A stretch of 64,000 nt of DNA. It comes from Symbiodinium natans. Its lineage: Eukaryota > Sar > Dinophyceae > Suessiales > Symbiodiniaceae. The translations under genes were made by a program, and so were the position numbers. Below are positions 11,501-21,402 of the stretch, one piece after another (within the stretch, counting starts at the first letter, position 1; each line of letters starts with the position of its first letter). The stretch lies in the NCBI GenBank assembly GCA_905221605.1, contig CAJNDS010001879.1:430291-494290 (forward strand). Reading direction: 5' to 3'. Below the pieces are notes generated by a model. That model did not search any database. It was not told the origin of the DNA and saw only the letters and a program-made list of their open reading frames with translations.

Positions 11501-13000
11501 AAGCCTGCTGCCACCTATTGCCACTTGCCGAGGTCATTCCACTCAACCCTCCGCATATATCTTGTCCGGACAGCTAGGACTCTTCGAGGTCGGTCCGAGC
11601 AAAAGGCAGACGGCAAAAGTCAGCCTCAATGCCGATCATGATCTGCCTCGGCTTGTTGCCATGTTGCTTGCTGTCTTTGGGAAGCCCTTACTGCTAGCAA
11701 TCAGTACCTTCGTGTCGGTCTTTTACATGTTTTTCTCAAGCTCTTATCCTCTTTCCCTCAGCTCTTGCTCCGCTCTACTAACGCTACCCTTCCTCTGAAG
11801 GGGGGTTGGGGGGGCTCCTTCTCGAAGACCTGTCAATATTTGCTACGGCCAAAGAGCTTGCGAAACCCTGCGATTCCTCAAGCCCAAAAGTGGAAAGTGC
11901 GCCCGCCTGAAAAGTTAGAAAGTGCAACGAGGAAAGCGGAAACTATAGAGCATGGCTTTTCCAGCAGTTTGGTCGGTGGAGCGGCATTCTGTTGTTAATG
12001 CGGGTAGTTTGATTGATTGAAGTGAAATACAGATGGCTTGTATTGCAAGAGTCGTACGCGTTGAAATAGAGGCGGTTTGGTAGCTATTGACAACCGACGC
12101 ACCGAACAAAGACAAATAGTGTGATCAAGTGCTATCTCTTTAGTTTTGTTATGGGGCTAGTTATTTTCCTGAAATTACAAGAACGGCGGCTTGTAACGAA
12201 AGAAACGATGTCATGTACAAAGCAAAAAACACTTGTACATTTGTAGTCCTAACTCTAAGATTTAGAGACGCAAGAATGGTTTAGTAGTATGCGCAATTCT
12301 TATCATATCATCCACCTCCAAATATGTTCGTCACAACAGATACGCTATGCGCCGATTCTAGGAAAGCATGACTTGTGAAAGCTGGAGAGTTATGGGAAAC
12401 CAGCCACGCATGCCACGCATGCTGCCTTGTATACTCGCACGTATTATGCTAAAATGTCAGGTCACTCCCCCGATGGTCTGTCGGGGGCGGGGGGGGGGTA
12501 CCACATGTGAAAACCTTTGTATGAATGGATGTTAATGCTCGGCGCCGGAAATCAGCCTCCGGCCCTTCAGTATTGGGACGGTGCGGCTGCGGTGGGTGTA
12601 GGATGCCCAGCCCATGGAATGGGCTCGTTCTCCCCCGGCTGAGGCTCTGCTCCCGGCTTTGGCATGTCAGGCCTTTCCGGCCTTTCCCTGGTGCAGTGCG
12701 AGTAGTCCTTTCGACGTCTCTTCCTTCTTCACGCCGCTCCACGTCTTCGCGACCCTCCTCGTTTTCACGCTCTGTATCCTCCAATGCTGGATCCGGCCTC
12801 TCTCTGTCTCTCTCGCCCTCTTTGTGCTGCCGCCAGTCCACATGCAGGCCTTCCAATTACTCAATACATCGTCTATGAACTCGAGGCACCCGCACCTTCC
12901 TCCCGCCTCCGCCCTCTCTAGGTTTGTGTGTAGCCTTGCAGTCAAGCCACTTCTTGCGCATTGCTTGGTCCTTTCAAGGCTGGTTGTAAAGGTGTCAGCG
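11500..13000. other. No supported gene
   Basis: No exon can be supported. The stretch at about 12000-12440 is AT-rich and lacks long frames. The frames at 12450-12950 are Arg/Ser-rich on one strand and Glu/Arg-rich on the other, a symmetrical low-complexity pattern that argues against real coding. Confidence 0.35.
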
Positions 13001-13001
13001 T

Positions 13002-14071
13002 TCAGTCAGGTGCCCCTGCGACTTCAGCTACCGTAGCTTCGTGGCCCCCGCAGTTCAAGAACTGACAACTCAAAACAGCTGTCACGCAGGCAGGAGATGG
13101 GCACTTGATATTTGGCTTGCTACTCTGGGCCTCTAGACAATAACTGCCCGAGTCCTGCATCTCCTTCTCAAGCTTCATCTCTTGCTTCTTGGCATTCACG
13201 GCGTTCTGCTTCTGAGCCTTCCTGTTCTTTCTAGGGCTCAAAGCTGGGATCCCTTCCACAAAGCAACGCAGCTTTTAAAGATGGTTAGCATGCTTAGGCC
13301 CCACACTAGGGCAGGGCGGGAACCTGCCCCTTATTTAAACCGAACACCTCCTACCTGATGAGAACTGAAATGACCCCAAGGGTTCCGGGCGGCCATCAGG
13401 GGCTTTAAGGCAAGGCGCTTGCTCAGTTTCTCCTTCGGTTTCTCATCTTCAGCCTCTTCCTGCTTCTTCCTGCGCCATGATCCCACATCCCATGGAGTGC
13501 GGCACGCTGCACTCGATGCAAATTTCATCTGAGGGCACCACCCTGAAAACCAACCCCTGGTCACCCTCAAGCTGTCACATGGGTCCTTGCTGCTCCACGA
13601 ATCTCTGCCTGCCTGGCCACTCTCATGACTCTGATCCGTACCAAGGCCGGTCTCAAAACTGAATACCTCAAGCCTAGATTGAGGCCAAAGTTGGTTGATG
13701 CCGTGTGCAGGTTGGCTGAAACATGCGGTAAGGGCGAACAGGTCGAAGGAAGCCCAATGAATCCCAGAATGCTCCACCGAAAGCACACTTAGGCAGTCGC
13801 TTCTGCATCCAGACTCTGTCAGCAATGGTCTTGGGAAGGCCATCCACCTGCCGGACACGCGGGTGATCTCTTCGTGTCGCTGTCCATTTGGTTCACAGAG
13901 CTTGGCTTCTTGGGGCTCATCCCACCAGCCTCCCACCAGGAAACACACAGCGCAAGCACTTCCTTTGAATCCGTTTGATCCCTTTTCACTGCGTAGGACT
14001 TGGAAACGGGACTTGCAAGCTCCACACCTAAGCAGACGTGGTACAGCCGAACCTCTATCCAAGCAGGCCAC
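13002..14071 (-). CDS. Cys-rich, Lys-rich protein fragment
   Basis: A minus-strand frame near 14030-13880 reads LLRCGACKSRFQVLRSEKG followed by a CAVC pair, so it has two CxxC-type pairs as in small zinc-binding ribbons. About 400 bp downstream in the same frame a lysine/glutamate-rich helix (QEEAEDEKPKEKLSKRLALK) ends at SSHQ, directly before a textbook GTAGG donor at 13353-13354. A third block at about 13259-13150 (KNRKAQKQNAVNAKKQEMKL) continues in the same basic style. The middle of the long frame is unconvincing and is probably intronic. The family is unknown, and the zinc-binding role is inferred from Cys spacing only. Confidence 0.4.
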
Positions 14072-14657
14072 GGCTGGCTAAGCCAGCTAAGCCCTGAAGG
14101 AGAACGACAGCACTCCCTAGCGCCCCAAAAATTCGGGAGAGGCGTGCCAGTCCAAGAGCTACTCTATCAGCAGCACTTTCACGTCCCAACTGCCCATCAG
14201 CCTTGAAGGCGTCTCCGACCTGCTCCTGAAAAGCACAGAAGCGACATAGAACTCAGCATCACGGAGACCTTCAGCCCTGAAAGTGCAAAAACTACATGTT
14301 CATTAAGTCAAATCCTAAACTCCCGGACCCCAGACGTCCGAATCCCCAACTCGCCCGTCCATGTCAAGGAGGAGGTCACGGCACAAGGCCATCCACTCAT
14401 TCACCTGAACCTCGCGGATCGGGCACGCGCACTCGTGGAGCGTCTGGGGTTTAGGAATGTTCAGGGTTCTACATGAGAGAAGGGGGCCCGGGCATCACGG
14501 CATGGGAAGATCTTAGGGTCGTGCGACCAGATTGAGGGGCCTGGGCAAATCTGTGTTTTCGGGAGCCTTCCGGTGTGCACAGCTGGAAGCCCAAAGTTCA
14601 ACAACCACCCACGAAATGCACACAGGCATGCACACAGGCGCTCACCACCACCATCAC
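14072..14657. other. No supported gene
   Basis: No exon is supported between the Cys-rich gene fragment and the left end of the retroelement. Confidence 0.4.
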
Positions 14658-14690
14658 TTGGGATGTCCCCCCTTATACTGACAGTCCTTA
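14658..14690 (+). repeat. Left inverted terminal repeat of the retroelement
   Basis: This sequence matches the reverse complement of 22192-22223 with a few mismatches. The shared core is TTGGGATG(T)-C-rich-CTTATACT followed by CAGTCCT. Confidence 0.8.
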
Positions 14691-14727
14691 GTAGGGATTA
14701 TGATAGGAGGTACTATAATCCCTATTA
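14691..14727. repeat. Terminal hairpin next to the left repeat
   Basis: TAGTAGGGATTAT and ATAATCCCTATTA are near-perfect inverted arms around a loop of about 12 bp. The hairpin lies between the inverted terminal repeat and direct repeat B2, at the 3' end of the element, and has no counterpart at the 5' end. Confidence 0.65.
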
Positions 14728-15100
14728 AGCAGCTCACACTCCGTTTTCGCCCTGCACGAAGGTCCACTGGCGTGCATTCCGGAATGATTAGGGCATCCGA
14801 AGACACCCCCCTGGGTAGTACCATCCAGGTCATCGGGTGCTGCCAAAGAATATATATACATACCCCAAAGCGGGCGGGTCGGGAGGGCACTGAAGATCTT
14901 GATCCATGCAAGGGTTTGGGCTTCACTTCAAGCTTCGCTGCTAGAATCAGCAGCTCACACTCCGTTTTCGCCCTGCACCTTGGTCGAGGAGAAGGTCCAC
15001 TGGCGTGCATTCCGGAATGATTAGGGCATCCGAAGACACCCCCCTGGGTAGTACCATCCAGGTCATCGGGTGCTGCCAAAGAATATATATACATACCCCA
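14728..15100 (-). repeat. B1-A2-B2 split direct repeat block
   Basis: B2 (14728-14867, 140 bp) and B1 (14949-15100, 152 bp) are direct repeats. They share the sequence from agctcacactccg to atatatacatacccca, with a 12-bp insertion in B1. A2 (14888-14950) lies between them and matches A1 at 22131-22193. Internal B1 abuts A2 with a 2-bp overlap. This reproduces the B-to-A join that a circularised element would have at its ends, as proposed for PAT-type elements. Confidence 0.85.
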
Positions 15101-15127
15101 TGTCTTCCCAACACCACCAGCCAGTAG

Positions 15128-18100
15128 CTACTTTGAAGAATGCAAGAAGAGCGCATACCACGAAGAAGGTGGCAACCCGAGCCGTCGCCAAGTCAGAGCC
15201 TGATCCAGAGTACTGCTGAAGGCCTGCGCAAAGCCATACACAAGCTCGCGGGTACGAAGATCAAGGCTCGGGAAAAAAGTCGAGCTTGCCACTTCTTGGA
15301 GGTAAATCTCCATCACTTTCGGCGAGGCCCAACGGCCTCTTCTTCTTACACGTTCTGAGTCTTCGCAGCACTGCAGCATGTGCGTGGCACCGCCAGGACG
15401 AAACGATCCAAGGTCCAGAGGCCGAGCACCAGATGAGCTTCGCCTGATGTCAAGGCGTTCCAAGATCGCATCAAAGCGCCTACGAAGCGTTTGGTTTGTG
15501 AAAGGCCATAAGCGCTGCTCCGGGTCGTAAAACTCGAAGGCCAACTGTATGACATCTATCAAATCACTTCGCTCGATCTTTGCCGCCTGGTGGCGTGCAC
15601 CACGAAGTCTCGTCTTGGGCTCCAATATCTGTAAGAGAATGAAGCTTTGTACGTGTAAAACATCGACTGGCAAGATCAACTGTTTGCGTCTGGCGGACGT
15701 GGCTTCGCCTATTCTTAACAAACCTCCCCAACTCATTGCAAAGAGGCCTGCTTCTGCGACCCAGCCCCACATCAAGCAAACTGTAAGCATCGCCAGAAGG
15801 ATGACTGGCGGCATCGGCACGTGGTGAGTGTACGGCTCCATTGCAAGCCAGCTGAAAGCAGTGTCCCAAGCAGCCTGAAGTTGCCGGCGGACAGAAGGCT
15901 TGAGGGCTGAGATTGCATTGACAGTCTCAGAGTAATGCCAGTATGGCTTCCCAAGATCGTAGAGTTCACGACCGTAGCTCACAAGGGCATTATTCAATTG
16001 CTCAATGTCAAAACCAGCGCCAAAAAGAAAATCCTGAAGCTGAATGCCACGTTCGCGCAGCCAAGAAGAGAATGCCAGAATGAGTGCGTCACGATTCTGT
16101 CTGGTCCTGTCCAAAACTGGCCTTCCAAGCGGCAGGGGTCGGGATGCTCTGCGCTCCTGCCGGCCGACGTCGAGGCCAGTCTGTCGTGCTGTCGGTCCTT
16201 CCCCGGGAAAACCCAGAGTGCCATCGAAATCCAAGACATGATTGGTGGAGCATCCAGACGGGATGCTCTCAGCAACTGCAGGACCAACCTGTCTCTGACA
16301 AGTTGAGAGGGCTTTTAGGAAACTAACAACCGAACCCTTAGAACCCGAAACTAGAGCAGCCAACCGAATCCAGTTTGCAATGGGCTTGGAAAGCTTGAGG
16401 AAAAGGGACAATGTGCGCAGCTCTAGGGGGGTTAAACCTCGGGCTAGGGAGTGAGGGACAGGATCAGGCAGTTCAAGGTCTCTCGTGGGCGCGTCAGCCG
16501 TGTTCAGACGCGTCGGTCCGAAATGGAGTCCTGGATAGATTCCTCCAGCGACCTGAATGGCGGCGGAAGCTTTCAAAGCCGGCTTCAGCGTTCTGGCTGA
16601 GCTCCTTCCCTTTGACACAGCACCCAGCGCTACTGCTGAGTCGACAATGTGCGCATATCTAAGGTCCCCACCTGCGAGGGTGAGGTCACGGGGAACCCTA
16701 GTGAAAGCCCTCGTCTCAAGGACATTTATGTGCTCGGGGCGCTTCCAGGCCCAGGCAGCTTTCGTTTTCCAAGCAAAAGCAGAAAGGACATCGTTTGCCA
16801 GCAGACCTTCCAGTCCAGTCCGGGATCTGGCATGGCCCGGCTTGGAGTTGATAGCCTCATGGAAAACGGAAGCAAAAGCCTTGGCTACCTCGGGGTGGTA
16901 CGCAGTACTGCTCTTAGCAAAGGAACCCTCGACGCGAACATGGTGATGGTCTCTGGGGCAGCGCCTGTGGATTCTGGAGAGGTTTAGGCCGGTACCCAGG
17001 AGAGCGAACTCCTTACGGAAAGGAGAGCCATATGCGCACGAGGCGAGGAAGTTCTCCTCCACTCCAGTGAGGCTCAGAGCATATTGCCACGCCTTAGTCC
17101 GTCTCATCTTTGAAGTCCTGGGCTGTTCGACCAAGGCGGGTGCCCCGGCCCTCCAGGCAACAACGAAGATGACAATTGCAAAGAAAGCTTGCCGGTTCCC
17201 ACGCCAGGTCCTCGGGAAAGTTCTATCAAAACCTTCAGGCACAGCATAGGTCCTCAGGCAAGGGCGTGCTGGCCCGGAGAAGGTAGTGCAAGGCGGCTCG
17301 ATCATGACAGCTTTGAGTCTGCCAGACTGCAAAAGGAACAGGATCCACTCCAGCACGTGAGTTTGTTCGATGTCGAACTCGGGCGAACATGAGAGGTCAA
17401 CAATCGGGCCGATGACATGGCCTAAGGCAGCAAGCTGATGTGAAACCCCACCCGCCCCCCCGCATATCTCCAGAAAGTCAAAGTACTGGGCAAGGGGTTT
17501 GGGCACAGTAAGTCCACGCTTAGGGTCTGACTGAGGGGAATCCTGGGGGACAAAAGCCTCTGAGTCACGCTCTAAACCCAAAGCAGCAAGGGCAGCACCC
17601 TCAGGCCGATCAAGCATGGTATAGAAACCCTTTGCGTCCGAGGACAGCCAGAGAGCCCTGGAGACATCAGGCCCTACATCTGCCGAAGTGTAGCCTCCCT
17701 TTGCCAAAGAGGCGTCAGAGGCATAGGCCTGTTCGCAGAAGGGAACGGCAACATTGCTGACCATCAAAGGGGCCAAAGCCGAGAGCAGAACAAGCTCTTG
17801 GCGCTGCCTAGGCTTGAGGGGAACTAGCGAAGACCCACTAGAAGCAGGGAGCCTAAGTGAAATCCCAAAGATTGAATCAAGTACTGACATTAGGCAACGC
17901 CTGTAGAGCAGGCACGAGATCCAAGAACCTGTCAGCATGCCACAGAGCTCCTCGGTGATAGCCCGGCCGGCTGCAACTTTCAAGGACACGAGCGCAAGCG
18001 CAAGGCGTTTTGTTGCCGGACAACCAACGGATGTGAGTCCATCGGCGACAGATGCAGGAGAGGAATCAACCTGCGCCCCAGCGACAGTAAACACAGTTTG

Positions 18101-19639
18101 ACCGAAAATATCCTTGGCGTCTGATCCAGCGATGCCAGCTTTGCCATACTCAAGCTTAGCCTGCCTTAGAAGCTTCTCTCCCTCGTCAGGAGGGGGCTCG
18201 GGCCCAGCGGGCACAGCAACAGGTGTGGATGCGATGGCAAAGAGATCGTCGATAACGAGCCCCAGCCAGGGCCCATCAGGGGCAACGGGGCTGCCAGAGA
18301 CCAGGCGGCCTCGTTCCGATGTAGGGAGCACTCCGGCCGCTTCCAGGAAACCGGCGTGGGCAGCAGTGGCGTATTCCACGCCTGCAGCATCGCCTTGGAA
18401 CAAAGATGCAAAGCAGCCGTGGACTGGAGTATCTGGATCTACAAGGATAGGCCTAGGCCTGCATGAAGGATGGTTTCCAGCGGACCTGTTTTGGCCTTCG
18501 GCCCATGCCAAGAAGTCGGCATGCGCAGCAAGCCCCTCGAAATCTCTCAAAGCAAAAGCTGGGCCCACAGCGTTCGCGAAAGCCTTGCTGCGAGTCACGC
18601 AGGCCTGATGGTAGAAATCTCTCCTATCGACTGCGGAACCGCGAAGACAATGGGTGTATCGCTGGACAGAAACCTTGGTGATGAGGGGACCAGTAGGGAG
18701 TTCCTTGCTGGGGCCGCCAATCTTGGCCTCGTAGGAGTTAGGACCCCGCCGATCACCAATCTGCCTGTCTTGTCCAGGCGATTTCCAGGCACCAAACACA
18801 CGCGTCAGACGGTCATCTGGGAGGGGGCCCGGCCTCAGAAGAAGTAGGGACTTGGCATCCCAAACTTTAAAGAGACGCAGGGCCTGTTCAGGATCCTCTT
18901 TGTAGAAAGTGGGATGGGGGCCATTCGTGCCGCTGAAGGCGAGAACGGACGGCTCGCGGTACGCCATCGCGAGTTCAGGCTCCAGGAAAGGCGCAAGGTC
19001 CCAAGCCCCCGTGCCATGAATCACAATCCTCTTGGCATCGAGCGGACGGAAGGGCCTTAGAGACTCAGGCCCTCCCACGTCATGAGGCACAAAGGGTGGA
19101 GGGTTAGGGGAGGCATTAGGGTACCCAGAAAGGCCTAAACCTGAACTATTAAGAAAGCTAGCGAGCTCAGCAAAGCGAGCGACCAGATGGGTCCCTCGCC
19201 TGCCCGCGCAGAAGGGGACATTGCCCGAAAGGCGGGCACACGCTCTAATCAGCACGCGCAACCTTGCAAACACTTGTTGGTGCACAAAAGAAGGCGGCCT
19301 CCGGAGACAATGCAAAGGAATGTGCTTTTCGCCAGCATGCAGAAAGTTCAAAGCCATGACGGCCACGTGGAGAACCTTAGCCAAAGCAAGACTCGAAGCA
19401 CGTCGTCCTCTGCAGGCCCGGGCACTGCCACCAACAGGGAAAGCGTCTGGCAGCGGCAGGGGAAACAAAGCGGTGGAGATGGAAAGGTCATCATCTCTTT
19501 CAAGGCGCAGGGTCTTGGCGATAAAAGAAGCGAAGCTAGTACCTGACTTCAGAATTAGCCGGGGCAGCGCATGGCCCCAAGATGTGAAAGAGAATTCGCC
19601 GTCGTAGGGCAGGGGAAAAACCCTCGGGCCAGCATGCAT
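15128..19639 (-). CDS. Retroelement ORF2: RT, split RNase H, methyltransferase-like, tyrosine recombinase
   Basis: The frame is open from 21109 (1993 codons), but its first ~470 codons are the shadow of ORF1. The ATG at 19639 (residue 491) is a sensible start, 66 bp past the ORF1 stop. Residue numbers count from 21109. The reverse transcriptase has motif A VDRRDFYHQ (D828), a QGDAAGVEYA motif B and motif C VIDD (D954, D955). RNase H begins with ASDASLAKGG (D1132). A C5-methyltransferase-like domain follows (about 1208-1420) with FLEICGGAGG (1212-1221), EPPCTTFS (Cys1274) and VEQP (1327-1330). RNase H then resumes with HINVLETRA (E1465), IVDSAVALGA (D1490) and NTADAPTRD (D1539). The C-terminus is a tyrosine recombinase with R1799, R1904 (SFRPGGATHML) and nucleophile Y1936 (KVMEIYLQ). 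It should make element cDNA and integrate it through a circle. A -1 frameshift from ORF1 is also possible. Confidence 0.9.
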   Translation of the reverse strand: MHAGPRVFPLPYDGEFSFTSWGHALPRLILKSGTSFASFIAKTLRLERDDDLSISTALFPLPLPDAFPVGGSARACRGRRASSLALAKVLHVAVMALNFLHAGEKHIPLHCLRRPPSFVHQQVFARLRVLIRACARLSGNVPFCAGRRGTHLVARFAELASFLNSSGLGLSGYPNASPNPPPFVPHDVGGPESLRPFRPLDAKRIVIHGTGAWDLAPFLEPELAMAYREPSVLAFSGTNGPHPTFYKEDPEQALRLFKVWDAKSLLLLRPGPLPDDRLTRVFGAWKSPGQDRQIGDRRGPNSYEAKIGGPSKELPTGPLITKVSVQRYTHCLRGSAVDRRDFYHQACVTRSKAFANAVGPAFALRDFEGLAAHADFLAWAEGQNRSAGNHPSCRPRPILVDPDTPVHGCFASLFQGDAAGVEYATAAHAGFLEAAGVLPTSERGRLVSGSPVAPDGPWLGLVIDDLFAIASTPVAVPAGPEPPPDEGEKLLRQAKLEYGKAGIAGSDAKDIFGQTVFTVAGAQVDSSPASVADGLTSVGCPATKRLALALVSLKVAAGRAITEELCGMLTGSWISCLLYRRCLMSVLDSIFGISLRLPASSGSSLVPLKPRQRQELVLLSALAPLMVSNVAVPFCEQAYASDASLAKGGYTSADVGPDVSRALWLSSDAKGFYTMLDRPEGAALAALGLERDSEAFVPQDSPQSDPKRGLTVPKPLAQYFDFLEICGGAGGVSHQLAALGHVIGPIVDLSCSPEFDIEQTHVLEWILFLLQSGRLKAVMIEPPCTTFSGPARPCLRTYAVPEGFDRTFPRTWRGNRQAFFAIVIFVVAWRAGAPALVEQPRTSKMRRTKAWQYALSLTGVEENFLASCAYGSPFRKEFALLGTGLNLSRIHRRCPRDHHHVRVEGSFAKSSTAYHPEVAKAFASVFHEAINSKPGHARSRTGLEGLLANDVLSAFAWKTKAAWAWKRPEHINVLETRAFTRVPRDLTLAGGDLRYAHIVDSAVALGAVSKGRSSARTLKPALKASAAIQVAGGIYPGLHFGPTRLNTADAPTRDLELPDPVPHSLARGLTPLELRTLSLFLKLSKPIANWIRLAALVSGSKGSVVSFLKALSTCQRQVGPAVAESIPSGCSTNHVLDFDGTLGFPGEGPTARQTGLDVGRQERRASRPLPLGRPVLDRTRQNRDALILAFSSWLRERGIQLQDFLFGAGFDIEQLNNALVSYGRELYDLGKPYWHYSETVNAISALKPSVRRQLQAAWDTAFSWLAMEPYTHHVPMPPVILLAMLTVCLMWGWVAEAGLFAMSWGGLLRIGEATSARRKQLILPVDVLHVQSFILLQILEPKTRLRGARHQAAKIERSDLIDVIQLAFEFYDPEQRLWPFTNQTLRRRFDAILERLDIRRSSSGARPLDLGSFRPGGATHMLQCCEDSERVRRRGRWASPKVMEIYLQEVASSTFFPSLDLRTRELVYGFAQAFSSTLDQALTWRRLGLPPSSWYALFLHSSK

Positions 19640-19704
19640 TGGAGAGCCCCCCCCTGTGCGGTGGCTGGAGCCACTGGAGGAGCCCCCCGCGACAGGAGGA
19701 AATT

Positions 19705-21402
19705 TCACTTGTCGCCGGCCTTGGCGGCTGCCGCGGCCTTCTTGGCAGCCCAGGCGGCTGCTCGCTGCGCCTTCTTCGTTCCGGCTGCATCGCCGGGGCC
19801 TGCAGGAGCTGTTGGTGGAGCTGGACTGGGGAGCTGAGGGCTCTTTGATGGATTGGGATTCTTGGACCTGAGCTCCGCTCGCCTTGTCGTGATAGTGTCG
19901 ACCTCTTTCAAATAGGAGATCGCGGTCGTCAGCCATTTTTGTTCGGCCAGCGGAGTGAAGGCATGCCCCCCTTGGCCAGGAAGATTCGGCGCATCCTGAA
20001 AAAGGCTCTGCGGCGGGTCGCTTTGAAGCGACAAAAGCCACGCGATCGTCGTATTGCCGGAATCCAAGTTGACCTGATCTAAATAGACCAGCAGAAGGGA
20101 GAGTATGTCGCGGGCTCCATCTACCGATCCCTTGTTTAGCAAGTCGAAAGCCTGACTGACTTGCCACACCACCAGCGCAAGCTCTTTGTTCCTCGCGAAA
20201 CCGCCAAACCTCTCGTAGTACCTGCACATGCCTGTCTGGTCTGGAGGAAGAAGCCCCGTCGGATTCATGCGCTTCATGGCCTGCTCCTGGACCTTTTGCG
20301 CAAACGTCCCCGAGTGTGTGGCGAGCTCGCTCTGAAGCCTCTGGCGGTTGACAGAACCCCTCACGGATGTGCTGGAAGCTGGCATGTCCAGGATGGGGTC
20401 CCCTCCTTGGGACAGCTGAGCGACAAGAGACATCAAGGCCTGAGACTGGGCAAGCACTGCGGCTGCAAGGTCGGCGGAGGGCTTTGCGACGGGCATCTCG
20501 CCTTCGATAATGCCATTGGCCAGCTGGGCATCGAGATCCACCTGGGTTGGGGCTGCCGGCGGCTGCCTTCGTGCGTTCGGCGGAGGGCCAAGGAGATGGG
20601 CAAGGGACTTGGGAGCGCCCTGGTAGGGCGGCATCAAGGAAGATAGTGGCGCGGCCAGGTCCACAGCATTCTTGCCTGGGGGGACGCCAGTCGTGGCTGG
20701 TCTTGGCTGTTCCACGCCGCCGGAGCCCTGCTTTGCCTCCTGGCGAATCGCCGCAATTTCCTGGACGAGCTTTGACATGACGTCCATCATGGACGACTGC
20801 TGGGAAGCAAGCTGGGCAAGTGTCAACCTCTTGGGCTTCGCGCCTTGAGCCTTCTTGGGGGGCTGCTTCGGCGGCACATCCTCCTCGGAAACAGCTGTTT
20901 GGTAGCCAGAAGCTGCCCCACCGACTGAAAGTATCCAGGTCTGAGCTTGGCCCAAAACATCCGAAGCAAGAGGGAACACTGAAGGGTCCTCCCCGAAACC
21001 CTGTCCACTGAAGGAGTCCGAGTCCAATGCCCCCAACGCTAGCGCATAACTTGCCGGGAGGTCCACAAGCATGGCCCTGATGGGTGAAGGGTCCGCAACG
21101 GCAGTCCATTCTCCGGTGGCTGACAGAGCTATGGGCGATGCAGAAATGGTGGTTCTAAGCCCCGGAAGGTCCGGATCGTCGCCAGCACTCTCAGGCGGGC
21201 CCAGCTCAGACTCGTCAAGGAAGCCTTCGGGCAGGCACAGTAAGAAACCCCCCGGCCTCAGAAGCACTACGTACGAGGCGGCCGAACGGACCTCCTCGTC
21301 TCCCAGAAGGGGCCAGCTGAACTCCAGAAGTTCAACAGTGCCCCCTGATGCCGCTGTAAGGGATTCAAATTCCATGGCCAACTCCGCTGGCGCGAAGGAC
21401 AC
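19705..21402 (-). CDS. Retroelement ORF1, Gag-like protein
   Basis: A 565-codon frame lies upstream of ORF2 and overlaps its open frame. The first codon of the open region here is not ATG; the first ATG is at 21375 (MEFESLTAASGG). The sequence starts with a folded-looking region, continues through a Pro/Lys linker (DVPPKQPPKKAQGAKPK) and a helical region with MMDVMSKLVQEIAAIRQ, and holds a likely core around CRYYERFGGFARNKELALVV and LLSLLLVYLDQ-type helices. It ends in a Lys/Ala-rich basic tail that could bind nucleic acid. No zinc knuckle is visible. Position and basic tail suggest a Gag-like role. This is inferred from context, not from similarity I can demonstrate. The stop lies just before the ORF2 coding region, in a -1 relation. 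Confidence 0.75.
   Translation of the reverse strand: MSFAPAELAMEFESLTAASGGTVELLEFSWPLLGDEEVRSAASYVVLLRPGGFLLCLPEGFLDESELGPPESAGDDPDLPGLRTTISASPIALSATGEWTAVADPSPIRAMLVDLPASYALALGALDSDSFSGQGFGEDPSVFPLASDVLGQAQTWILSVGGAASGYQTAVSEEDVPPKQPPKKAQGAKPKRLTLAQLASQQSSMMDVMSKLVQEIAAIRQEAKQGSGGVEQPRPATTGVPPGKNAVDLAAPLSSLMPPYQGAPKSLAHLLGPPPNARRQPPAAPTQVDLDAQLANGIIEGEMPVAKPSADLAAAVLAQSQALMSLVAQLSQGGDPILDMPASSTSVRGSVNRQRLQSELATHSGTFAQKVQEQAMKRMNPTGLLPPDQTGMCRYYERFGGFARNKELALVVWQVSQAFDLLNKGSVDGARDILSLLLVYLDQVNLDSGNTTIAWLLSLQSDPPQSLFQDAPNLPGQGGHAFTPLAEQKWLTTAISYLKEVDTITTRRAELRSKNPNPSKSPQLPSPAPPTAPAGPGDAAGTKKAQRAAAWAAKKAAAAAKAGDK

Noticed and set aside
12449-12945. Arg/Glu-rich frames on both strands
   Set aside because: The mirror-image low complexity on the two strands indicates compositional bias, not coding.
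17440-17480. N6-adenine (Dam-like) methyltransferase as in classic DIRS elements
   Set aside because: The motif reads EPPC-TTFS rather than a DPPY-type motif, which fits a cytosine-type enzyme better.
19700-19720. -1 slippery heptamer at the ORF1 end
   Set aside because: The AAATTTC-like stretch lies after the ORF1 stop, so it cannot serve frameshifting before termination.
19639-21109. First ~470 codons of the ORF2 open frame as real protein
   Set aside because: They overlap ORF1, are Arg/Ser/Cys/Pro-rich without domains, and the ORF1 frame is the better coding choice there.
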